Part shown: positions 56,415-63,196 of the stretch, piece by piece
Layout of the letters: each line of letters begins with the position of its first letter
Position numbering within the stretch: the stretch's first letter is position 1
Source: an uncultured Eubacteriales bacterium
GTDB taxonomy: Bacteria; Bacillota; Clostridia; Christensenellales; CAG-917
Direction of reading: 5' to 3'
Length of the DNA stretch: 63,196 nucleotides
Assembly: GCA_900547975.1 (NCBI GenBank)
Contig: URIX01000005.1
Coordinates: 1-63,196 of the forward strand
Position numbers and translations under genes: made by a program
Notes under the pieces: model-generated
The model's database searches: none
Told to the model about the DNA's origin: nothing
What the model saw: the letters and a program-made list of their open reading frames with translations, nothing else

Positions 56415-58178
56415 ATGGAAAATAAAAAGGTTTTGTTATCCGTCAAAGATCTCGAAGTCAAATTCCGCGTCAGAGGCAGAATCCTCACCGCAATCCGCGG
56501 GATCTCGCTCGATATCTATGAAAACGAATCCATTGCAATCGTCGGTGAATCCGGCTCGGGCAAATCCGTCTTTACAAAGACTTTTGCCGGTATGCTCGAC
56601 TCAAACGGCTTCATTTCGCAAGGCGAACTCATCTTCAACGACGACGAGCTTGCGGATACCGTTGCAACTCCGACAAAATTCGACAAATTTCTTCTCGACG
56701 TCGTTTTGAAGCGGCTCAATAAAGCCTCAAAACTCGAACTCGGTGCGGATATCTATCAAAAAATCCTCGCGCTCAAGGCGGAAAAGAAGGAAAAATACAC
56801 ACTCAGCGAGCAAGAGCATGAGAAAATGCAGGACGAGATCGACGATCTCAAGTTCAGACGCACCGAGGCGTACAACCTCAAACTCACGCTCAATACGCGC
56901 AAGGAAAGAGACAAAGTTAAAGAAACAAACGCGATTATATCCGATTGCGACAAACACATCAAAGCACTCGAAAAGAAAATCGCTCAGACCGTGCGCGCTC
57001 ACAAACAAGCAGCAAAAGCCGACCTCGAATTTGCAAAGTATTATGCCGAGAATATGGCAAAGCTCAAAGAGGAATATAAACTCGCTTTGCAAGGCGAAAT
57101 CACCGAGGATACCGTGCATCGCAACGAGATTTTAGGCAAGGAAATTTATCTTTCCGTCGGAAGATACGGCGCACTCGAAAGATTTAAGCTTATTGTCAAA
57201 CTCATTCTCGCACTGCGTAAGGCTATGCGTCTTGGCGTCGACCTCACAAACGACGAGCAACGCAATCAGATTTTCGATCCGATTGCGTTCAGAGTCAAGT
57301 TCCTCGACGGCACCACCGAAACGCAACTCCACGGCGTGTGCGTGCTGAACCTCGCAAAAATCAAGTACACAAAGGACTGGCAAAAGATCCGCGGTACGCG
57401 CATCGCAACCGTCTTCCAGGATCCGATGACGTCGCTCAACCCGATCATAACAATCGGCAAGCAAATCTCCTCAATCATCATCAAGCACCAACACTGCTCG
57501 GAGGCAGAGGCGAGAAGAAAAGCCGTCGAACTTATGAAGAAGGTGGGCATTCCCAATGCGGAAAACCGCTATGACGACTATCCATTCCAATATTCGGGCG
57601 GCATGCGTCAGCGTATCGTCATCGCAATCGCGCTTTCGTGTCAACCGAAGATTCTCATCTGCGATGAGCCTACAACTGCTCTTGACGTCACCATTCAGGC
57701 ACAAATCCTCAAACTCATCAAGGATTTGCAAAAAGAGTTCGATTATACCATCGTGTTCATCACTCACGACCTCGGCGTTGTCGCAAACATTGCGGACAGA
57801 GTCGCCGTGCTTTATGCGGGGCAAATCGTCGAACTGGGAACGGTAGACGAGGTGTTTTACGATCCTCGCCACCCGTATACGTGGGCGTTGTTGTCCTCAC
57901 TTCCGCAACTTGCAGAGAAAAACACCGAGCTTTATTCGATCTCCGGTACGCCGCCGTCGCTTTACAACAAGATCATCGGCGATCCGTTTGCACCGAGAAA
58001 TCCATATTGTCTGAAGGTGGATACGCTCAAAGAAGCACCTATGTTCCAAGTGAGCGAAACCCATTTCGCAAAAACATGGCTTCTCGACCCCAGAGCACCA
58101 AAAATCGAAAAACCCGAGATCATCAAAGATATTCACGGCAGATTGCTCAAAGCATTCAATATCGAGGAGGTGGAATGA
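56415..58178 (+). CDS. oppD: Oligopeptide ABC transporter ATPase OppD with a ~230-residue insertion
   Basis: 587 residues against about 330-360 for usual OppD. Walker A GESGSGKS (44-51), Q-loop VFQDPMTSLNP (333-343), signature YSGGMRQR (393-400), Walker B ILICDEP (413-419), switch His451 and the oligopeptide-type C-terminal region GTPPSLYNK (511-519) are intact, so it should hydrolyse ATP. Between Walker A and the Q-loop, residues ~78-310 form an extra charged, helical, coiled-coil-like domain (e.g. SEQEHEKMQDEIDDL), in the place where other OppD proteins have a short loop. Its role is unknown; it might contact OppF's extensions. Overlaps oppF by 4 bp. Confidence 0.94.
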   Translation: MENKKVLLSVKDLEVKFRVRGRILTAIRGISLDIYENESIAIVGESGSGKSVFTKTFAGMLDSNGFISQGELIFNDDELADTVATPTKFDKFLLDVVLKRLNKASKLELGADIYQKILALKAEKKEKYTLSEQEHEKMQDEIDDLKFRRTEAYNLKLTLNTRKERDKVKETNAIISDCDKHIKALEKKIAQTVRAHKQAAKADLEFAKYYAENMAKLKEEYKLALQGEITEDTVHRNEILGKEIYLSVGRYGALERFKLIVKLILALRKAMRLGVDLTNDEQRNQIFDPIAFRVKFLDGTTETQLHGVCVLNLAKIKYTKDWQKIRGTRIATVFQDPMTSLNPIITIGKQISSIIIKHQHCSEAEARRKAVELMKKVGIPNAENRYDDYPFQYSGGMRQRIVIAIALSCQPKILICDEPTTALDVTIQAQILKLIKDLQKEFDYTIVFITHDLGVVANIADRVAVLYAGQIVELGTVDEVFYDPRHPYTWALLSSLPQLAEKNTELYSISGTPPSLYNKIIGDPFAPRNPYCLKVDTLKEAPMFQVSETHFAKTWLLDPRAPKIEKPEIIKDIHGRLLKAFNIEEVE

Positions 58179-59794
58179 TGAACAAAGACAAAATAATCGA
58201 CGATATCCAAACCTCCGCATTGGATAACTCCACGCCCGTCGAACAAGAACTCGCAGTGGAGCAGCAAGAGCATATCGAAAATACCGCCACTCGGCAAGAA
58301 CCCGTTTGCGAACAAAGCGCGCCTTCTTTCGGGGATTCCTCCGATGAAGAAACTTCTGTTGCCGACAATTCGGTTGAAAGCGACGAGAAGCCTTCAAAAA
58401 AATCCGCAGGGAAGGTTATAAGCGACTGGTTTAAGGGCGTAGGCGGAAAAATTCAAAGACACTTCAAACGTGTTGGCGACAGCTGGAAAACGCGAATCGA
58501 TCAATACAAAAATCGAGTATATACTCTCCCGGAACAAGGTCCACTCGACGAAAACGGCAGAGAAATTCTGTTGTCCGTCAAGAACGTCGACATCACGTTC
58601 GGCAAGGGCGACAAGGCTGTCAAGGCGGTAAAAAACGCGTCTTTCGACATCTATAAGGGCGAAACATTCTCTCTTGTCGGCGAGTCCGGCTCGGGGAAAA
58701 CCACTATTGGTCGTGCAGTCATCAGAGTAAATCCGTGCGCAAAAGGCGAGATTCAGTACAAAGGCGTGCGCATTTCGGGCAATATTCCGCATAAACTCGA
58801 CAGACAGGTCATAAGAAACATCCAAATGGTGTTTCAGGATCCTGCCGCATCTCTCAACGAGCGCGCGACTGTCGATTATATCGTGTCCGAAGGTCTTTAC
58901 AACTTCCACCTCTTCAAAGACGAAGCGGACAGAGTTGCAAAAGTCGAGCAAATGATCAAAGAAGTCGGTTTGCTTCCCGAACACCTTACGCGTTATCCTC
59001 ACGAGTTTTCGGGCGGACAACGCCAACGTATCGGTCTTGCAAGAGCGATGATTATGGAACCGTCCCTTGTCGTCGCAGACGAGCCTATTTCGGCTTTGGA
59101 CGTGTCAATCCGTGCGCAAGTGCTCAATCTTCTCAATAAGTTCCAAAGAGAGAGAGGCACAACATATCTGTTCATCGCTCACGATTTGTCGATTGTCCGC
59201 TTTATTTCGGATAGAATCGGCGTCATCTATAAGGGCGAGATTGTGGAGATTGCGGACGCGGAAGAACTGTTTGCATATCCGCTTCATCCGTATACGAGAT
59301 CGCTTATATCGGCAATTCCTATTCCCGATCCGAAGCTTGAAAAGAAGAAAAAACTTTTCGTGTACGATCCGTCGCAACACGATTACAGCGAAGACAAGCC
59401 CGAAATGGTTTGCATCGGTCACAACCATTATATCTATGGCAACAAGAAAGAAATCGAAGAGTACAAACGTATAAGGGAAGAGGGTGTTCCGCTCAAATCT
59501 TCGTCATTCATGACCGAGCAAGAAGCTCTCGAATATGCCGAAAAAGAAGCCGAAGAACCGACTGTTTCAAACGAACCTATCCTTGAAACTCCCGTACACG
59601 ACACGGGAAGCACATGGTTTAAGGTGTTGTCGTTCTTCTTACCGATTCCCGGTATAATTGCGGCATACATCTTCAAAAAGTTCAATTATATAAAGAACTT
59701 CAAAGCATTCAAAAAAGGCTCGATTGCAGGATTTATATTCTTGGGAGCGGTAATATTATTGTTCCTGTTCTTCCTGCTTTTGACGCTCAGATAA
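58175..59794 (+). CDS. oppF: Oligopeptide ABC transporter ATPase OppF with N-terminal extension and C-terminal membrane hairpin
   Basis: 539 residues. The ATPase core begins near residue 130: Walker A GESGSGKT (169-176), Q221 in VFQDPAAS, signature FSGGQRQR (278-285), Walker B LVVADEP (298-304), His336. Two unusual additions: an acidic, Ser/Glu-rich N-terminal ~75 residues followed by a basic amphipathic stretch (SDWFKGVGGKIQRHFKRV, 83-100), and a C-terminal tail with two hydrophobic helices (about 482-501 and 515-537). ABC ATPases are normally peripheral, so this one appears to be membrane-anchored. GAGGAGGTGG precedes the ATGATG pair (58175/58178); either ATG is possible. Confidence 0.93.
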   Translation: MMNKDKIIDDIQTSALDNSTPVEQELAVEQQEHIENTATRQEPVCEQSAPSFGDSSDEETSVADNSVESDEKPSKKSAGKVISDWFKGVGGKIQRHFKRVGDSWKTRIDQYKNRVYTLPEQGPLDENGREILLSVKNVDITFGKGDKAVKAVKNASFDIYKGETFSLVGESGSGKTTIGRAVIRVNPCAKGEIQYKGVRISGNIPHKLDRQVIRNIQMVFQDPAASLNERATVDYIVSEGLYNFHLFKDEADRVAKVEQMIKEVGLLPEHLTRYPHEFSGGQRQRIGLARAMIMEPSLVVADEPISALDVSIRAQVLNLLNKFQRERGTTYLFIAHDLSIVRFISDRIGVIYKGEIVEIADAEELFAYPLHPYTRSLISAIPIPDPKLEKKKKLFVYDPSQHDYSEDKPEMVCIGHNHYIYGNKKEIEEYKRIREEGVPLKSSSFMTEQEALEYAEKEAEEPTVSNEPILETPVHDTGSTWFKVLSFFLPIPGIIAAYIFKKFNYIKNFKAFKKGSIAGFIFLGAVILLFLFFLLLTLR

Positions 59795-59801
59795 AAAACG
59801 T

Positions 59802-59832
59802 AAGGTTTAGCGATGAGCTAAACCTTTTTAAT
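59802..59832 (+). terminator. Hairpin terminator after oppF
   Basis: AAGGTTTAG-CGATGAG-CTAAACCTT followed by TTTAATC. It is only 11 nt before the next gene's start and could be leaky, letting part of the transcript read into the ApbE-like gene. Confidence 0.65.
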
Positions 59833-59843
59833 CAAAGGTGATT

Positions 59844-61097
59844 ATGAAAAGATATGCAAAGGATAAAAACCTCCTTACGCCTCCGCCTGTTGAACAGGTC
59901 GAGGTGTCAAACAAAAACGTCAAGCTGAGAGTTGTGCTTTTTGTGCTGTTTTTGGTGCTTGCGATTGTTTGTTTTGCCGTTGTTATGGTTGTTTTGTTGA
60001 GAGTCGAGGCCGGGTGGTTTGCGATAACCCCCGATACATCCTCAACAAAAAACTGCGGAGGGGAGTTCGTCTTTAATTATTATTTTGATAAAAATCAAGA
60101 CAAAAAGTATCGTCAAAGCGTGGCGTCGAAATATACCGAAGCAAGCGAATACGCATACAAAGTGCTTTATTCAACCGAACAAGTCGACGGCATAAACAAT
60201 TTGTACTATCTCAATACGCATCCAAACGAAGAAGTGAAGGTTCATTCGCTGCTGTATCGCTCGCTCAAAGCGTTTGAGGATGCGAATAACAGATTCTTGT
60301 ATTATGCGCCTATTTATGCGTACTACAAGGAAATGTTTACATGCATTCATGACAACGATGCCGAGCGTTTCGACCCGACAAAAAGCGCGGATGTCAGAGC
60401 CTATTTCGACAAAATGATTGCGTTTGCTGCCGACGATGCGCACGTCCATATTGAGTTTTCGGACGGAAATATCGTCAAACTTGTGGTGTCCGATGAGTAT
60501 AAAAATGCGTTCGGATCGCAAACTGCAACCTATCTTGACTTTTTCTGGACAAGAAACGCTTTTGCGATAGACTATATTGCAAGCACAATGGCTGACGCCG
60601 GCTACGACAAGGGCGTTATATCCAGTTATGACGGATTCACGCGCAATTTAAGCGAAGCTCACGACGAACTGCAAGCAAATGTGTTTGACAAAACCGCGGA
60701 CGGCGCAATCGTCGCAGGAAGGATGTCTTACAAACAGCCAATGTCGGTCGTTATGCTCAAAGACTATGCCGTCTCAAAGAACGAGGACGGGTATTATACA
60801 TATAAAGACGGGACGGTGCGCACGCACTTTATAAACGCTTCGACAGGCGAGAATATAAGTGCAATAAACACATATACGGCGTATTCGGTGACAAAAACAT
60901 GTTCCCAAATCGTGATAGATATCCTTCCGCTTTATCTTGCCGATTCGTTTGACGATGCAAAAGTTGCCGCTGCAAAAGCGAACGGAATACTATCCGTTTT
61001 CTGCAAAGACGGGAAAATTGTTACGAATGACGAAAATTTGACCATAAATCCGATTGAAAGAGAAAGCGGAACATATCTTGTCGAACGTATAGCGTAA
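59844..61097 (+). CDS. Membrane-anchored protein with degenerate ApbE-like domain
   Basis: 417 residues: a short cytoplasmic tail, one transmembrane helix (about 28-52), then an extracytoplasmic domain. The second half recalls ApbE (FAD:protein FMN transferase): AIDYIASTMADAGYDKGVIS resembles the ADKxxxxLxxxGxxxALVNxGG region, and DYAVSKNEDG...THFINASTGENI resembles the GDYxRYFxxxGxxYxHIIDPxTG region. The catalytic-type residues are mostly replaced, so enzyme activity is doubtful. It comes 49 bp after oppF on the same strand and likely serves the transporter. The ATG at 59844 is preferred over GTG 59838, which overlaps the AAAGGTG ribosome binding site. Fold assignment is tentative. Confidence 0.72.
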   Translation: MKRYAKDKNLLTPPPVEQVEVSNKNVKLRVVLFVLFLVLAIVCFAVVMVVLLRVEAGWFAITPDTSSTKNCGGEFVFNYYFDKNQDKKYRQSVASKYTEASEYAYKVLYSTEQVDGINNLYYLNTHPNEEVKVHSLLYRSLKAFEDANNRFLYYAPIYAYYKEMFTCIHDNDAERFDPTKSADVRAYFDKMIAFAADDAHVHIEFSDGNIVKLVVSDEYKNAFGSQTATYLDFFWTRNAFAIDYIASTMADAGYDKGVISSYDGFTRNLSEAHDELQANVFDKTADGAIVAGRMSYKQPMSVVMLKDYAVSKNEDGYYTYKDGTVRTHFINASTGENISAINTYTAYSVTKTCSQIVIDILPLYLADSFDDAKVAAAKANGILSVFCKDGKIVTNDENLTINPIERESGTYLVERIA

Positions 61098-61126
61098 CGA
61101 AATTCGAACGTATAGCGTAACGAAAT
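61081..61126 (+). repeat. 23-bp perfect tandem duplication across a stop codon
   Basis: TCGAACGTATAGCGTAACGA plus AAT occurs twice back to back (61081-61103, 61104-61126). The first unit contains the TAA stop of the ApbE-like gene, so the duplication does not alter the protein. Most likely a recent slippage event. Confidence 0.9.
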
Positions 61127-61145
61127 TAAAGAACAAAAACACAAG

Positions 61146-61170
61146 AAAACGCCGATGATTCGGCGTTTTT
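61146..61170 (+). terminator. Terminator after the ApbE-like gene
   Basis: AAAACGCCGA-TGAT-TCGGCGTTTTT: 10-bp stem with T-run; ends the opp operon. Confidence 0.88.
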
Positions 61171-61335
61171 CTGTTGAAAACACACAAACAGCGTTGCAGC
61201 TTGCCGCTCATTCGATTCTCTGCTCGTCGCGCAGTAAGATTAAAAGTTGAATGTAACCGATTATATGGACAAAAAGCGCGCAAAGTGTTACCATATACAT
61301 TGTTTTGAGGCAACCTATGCCGCAAAGGAGGAATT

Positions 61336-62100
61336 ATGGCAAAAGCAACGATAATAGCAGTTGCCGGAAAGGGTGGCGTCGGCAAAACTTCGCTTGCCGC
61401 AACCATCGTGCGTACGTTGGTTGAAAACTATCCCGACAAGCGTATTTTGGCAATAGACGCAGACCCTGCGGTAGGTCTTTCCACCGCGCTCGGCGTTGAA
61501 GTGAAATCCACCATAGACGATATAAGAAAAAGCATAATCGAAAACGTCGAGGACGGCAACGCAAAGGGCGCAATCGAACTTCTCAACGAGGCACGTTTCC
61601 GCATTTTCGACGCAATGGTGGAAAAAGACGGTTATGTGTTCATCGCGGTCGGACGTCCCGAAAGCGCGGGTTGCTATTGCAAAATCAACGCGTATCTGAA
61701 AGACGTCATCGGCATTTTGTCAGAAGATTTCGACTACGTCGTCATCGACGGCGAAGCGGGCATAGAGCAAATCAACCGCCGCGTTATGGAAAAGGTTACG
61801 CACCTGATTCTCGTCACCGACCAGTCGAAAAAGGGTAGAGACGTTTGCAAGACCATAAAGAAAGTTGCCGACGAACTCGTGATGTACGACAAGATAGGAA
61901 TCGTCGTAAACCGCGTTTCCGACGAGGTTGCCGTCCGCTCTCTCGACTACGACGGCGTGCAACTTCTTGCCACGATAGGCGACGACAAAAACCTTGCTTC
62001 GTTTGATCTCAAAGGCGAAAACGTGTTTGAACTTCCCGCCGACTCGAAAGTCGTGCTTGGCGTGAAAGAAGCACTTAAAGGACTCGAAATAATCAAATAA
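61336..62100 (+). CDS. CooC/AcsF-type P-loop ATPase (CODH/ACS nickel maturation family)
   Basis: 254 residues, MinD/SIMIBI class. Deviant Walker A GKGGVGKTS (11-19), switch I DADP (41-44), Walker B VVIDGEAG (135-142) and a CxC pair (Cys113, Cys115 in RPESAGCYCKIN), the Ni-binding signature of CooC and AcsF. Family members dimerise through the CxC and insert nickel into carbon monoxide dehydrogenase or acetyl-CoA synthase. No CODH gene is in the window, but the next gene resembles an acetyl-CoA synthase fragment. RBS AAAGGAGGAATT is near consensus. Confidence 0.9.
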   Translation: MAKATIIAVAGKGGVGKTSLAATIVRTLVENYPDKRILAIDADPAVGLSTALGVEVKSTIDDIRKSIIENVEDGNAKGAIELLNEARFRIFDAMVEKDGYVFIAVGRPESAGCYCKINAYLKDVIGILSEDFDYVVIDGEAGIEQINRRVMEKVTHLILVTDQSKKGRDVCKTIKKVADELVMYDKIGIVVNRVSDEVAVRSLDYDGVQLLATIGDDKNLASFDLKGENVFELPADSKVVLGVKEALKGLEIIK

Positions 62101-62154
62101 AGTGCCGTTTCGTGCAAAACGAAACGAATTGAATAAAGACAACACAGCAAGAAA

Positions 62155-62865
62155 ATGATAAGTATTTTTGACAGCGACATAAACGAATTGACGGCATACG
62201 TTGCGAAAAACGCGACCAAAGTTTACGCTTACGACGAGAGTAAAGCATTACCTGTCAGCGAGCATAGCGAACTGATTTTGACCAAGGACAGCGCATACGA
62301 ACTCGGCGGAAGCGATATGCCTTGCGCCGCCGCAACCGTCATTACCGGCAATTTGCCCATCGAAAACAAAATCGTTTTGGTCGGCAAAGAACTAAAAGAA
62401 ATCAAGAACGATTGCAATTATGCAAAAATAGTCATTCTCTCGGTCAAAGACACTGCCGAGGACGAACAGGCTATTTTCGACCTTGCCAAATCTTTGGAAT
62501 ACGCAAAGTACAAAGAGAACGTTCAAGGCTTTATGATGCGCACGTCAGTCATTAAGCAACGCGAACAAGTCAGAGTGTCAAAGACTGCCATCAAGCGCGG
62601 TTTATCTTTCGAAGCTCTCGGCGCAACCACAATCAAATCGTATTTGGCAAAAGATGTCGTCGAAGCGGTTACCGTAATTTTTGTTGCTGATGCCCGAATC
62701 GATTTCATACCGTTGCAACAGTTTTCATCTCACACTTCTCAAATTCTGTCTGCCTTCAATCACATTCTCGACAACGTACTCGTGGACTGCGCGCATTGCA
62801 ATTTGAAGGAGATTTGCGACAAAGTGGAGGGTATGAGGGAACTGCATATGCATCTGGTGCGATAA
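62155..62865 (+). CDS. Acetyl-CoA synthase (AcsB/CdhC) middle-domain-like protein
   Basis: 236 residues. The region QVRVSKTAIKRGLSFEALG (138-156) and the VEAVTVIFVADA stretch after it (169-180) resemble the part of the acetyl-CoA synthase beta subunit that reads WLRVSKDAVAKGFRFKNYG (recalled from Moorella AcsB), but the A-cluster and CO-channel domains are absent. The C-terminus carries three cysteines, DCAHCNLKEIC (Cys212, 215, 221), that could bind metal or an iron-sulfur cluster. It follows the CooC/AcsF ATPase by 54 bp and has only a weak RBS, suggesting coupling. It may be a stand-alone accessory or chaperone of CODH/ACS; function not established. Confidence 0.6.
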   Translation: MISIFDSDINELTAYVAKNATKVYAYDESKALPVSEHSELILTKDSAYELGGSDMPCAAATVITGNLPIENKIVLVGKELKEIKNDCNYAKIVILSVKDTAEDEQAIFDLAKSLEYAKYKENVQGFMMRTSVIKQREQVRVSKTAIKRGLSFEALGATTIKSYLAKDVVEAVTVIFVADARIDFIPLQQFSSHTSQILSAFNHILDNVLVDCAHCNLKEICDKVEGMRELHMHLVR

Positions 62866-62883
62866 TTCGAGTATAATTTTGTC

Positions 62884-62976
62884 AGGCACGGCTTGTTCCA
62901 AAATCATGTACGCTATGTACATCGGGTTTTGTCTTAAGCCGTGCCTTTCTTGTTCTTCCTCTCAATATCGCGGTTT
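62884..62976. repeat. Long palindromic intergenic element, copy C; likely terminator
   Basis: AGGCACGGCTT (62884-62894) pairs with AAGCCGTGCCT (62936-62946) and is followed by TTCTTG; inner stem CAAAAtCATGTAC-GCTAT-GTACATcgggTTTTG. The tail TTCTTGTTCTTCCTC then TCAATATCGCGGTTTT matches copies A and B. Confidence 0.75.
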
Positions 62977-62989
62977 TGTTGTTGTACTC

Positions 62990-63196
62990 TACAAGAGTGT
63001 AGGGGAAAACCTAAAATAAAACATCACCCCTCCCCTTCGGGCTTTCCCCTATTGCTCAAACTTACGACATTTCTCTGCAAAATTGCACATCGTTCGCAAG
63101 AGGGGAAGTCGGCACTCACATAAATAGGGGCATTTCTCTACTTATGCCACTGCGCTTTGTGCGCCAGGCAGTGGCCAACGGACGGCGCAGTCGCTT
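62990..63196 (+). repeat. MITE-like dispersed repeat, copy 4 (right end outside window)
   Basis: CCTAAAAT..ATCACCCCTCCCC at the left is a diverged form of the inverted repeat of the complete copy. From 63,111 the sequence GGCACTCACATAAATAGGGG...CCACTGCGCTTTGTGCGCC...GGCGCAGTCGCTT matches 50,662-50,754 closely. Runs off the window. Confidence 0.75.

Overview
The window looks like chromosome from an uncultured member of the Bacillota, most likely class Clostridia from a gut-type habitat. Reasons: strong GGAGG-type ribosome binding sites, consensus sigma-A promoters, spore maturation genes (spmA/spmB), typical Gram-positive lipoproteins, an Opp peptide transporter, and a CooC/AcsF-type ATPase next to an acetyl-CoA-synthase-like fragment (a Wood-Ljungdahl link). 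The species cannot be named from sequence alone.

Layout. 1-1.4 kb: a partial copy of a dispersed repeat and an HGSNAT-type membrane acyltransferase gene (minus strand). 1.9-29.2 kb: one gene for a 9,099-residue lipoprotein, almost half of the window. It has a perfect TTGACA-N17-TATAAT promoter, a lipobox, at least 12 diverged beta-rich modules separated by Ala/Ser/Asp linkers, many Tyr/Gly-rich cassettes, and a C-terminal stretch of Ig-like (Big_4-like) modules. 29.5-32.1 kb: an SPFH protein with zinc ribbons, a zinc-ribbon membrane protein and a DUF1858 protein. 32.2-39.7 kb: housekeeping genes (spmB, spmA, metG, tatD, a TatD-associated radical SAM gene, rsmA, a DMT exporter, trmO). 40-42.6 kb: a DUF2804 protein and a type-B carboxylesterase. 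42.7-45.9 kb: a P2A-type cation ATPase behind a yybP-ykoY-type (Mn2+) riboswitch with its own promoter and terminator; a MITE-like repeat lies between the riboswitch and the gene.

46.1-50.1 kb is a fatty-acid locus: acyl-adenylate ligase, acyl carrier protein and acyl-ACP thioesterase in one operon, divergent from a close homologue of the Cutibacterium (Propionibacterium) acnes polyunsaturated fatty acid isomerase, which makes conjugated linoleic acid. The isomerase promoter carries overlapping dyads that look like an operator. 50.1-51.6 kb is a gene-poor stretch with palindromic elements and a complete 347-bp MITE-like element. 51.6-61.1 kb is an oligopeptide transporter operon (oppA-B-C-D-F plus a degenerate ApbE-like membrane protein) in which almost every subunit is unusual: OppA appears circularly permuted, OppD has a ~230-residue insertion, and OppF has a long N-terminal extension and a C-terminal transmembrane hairpin. 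61.3-62.9 kb: the CooC/AcsF-like ATPase and the ACS-like fragment.

The most novel items are the giant modular lipoprotein, the remodelled Opp transporter, the linoleate-isomerase/ACP locus, and two families of dispersed intergenic repeats (one MITE-like, one a long palindrome with a GTAC-flanked centre). All functions are read from sequence by eye; no database search or folding computation was run.
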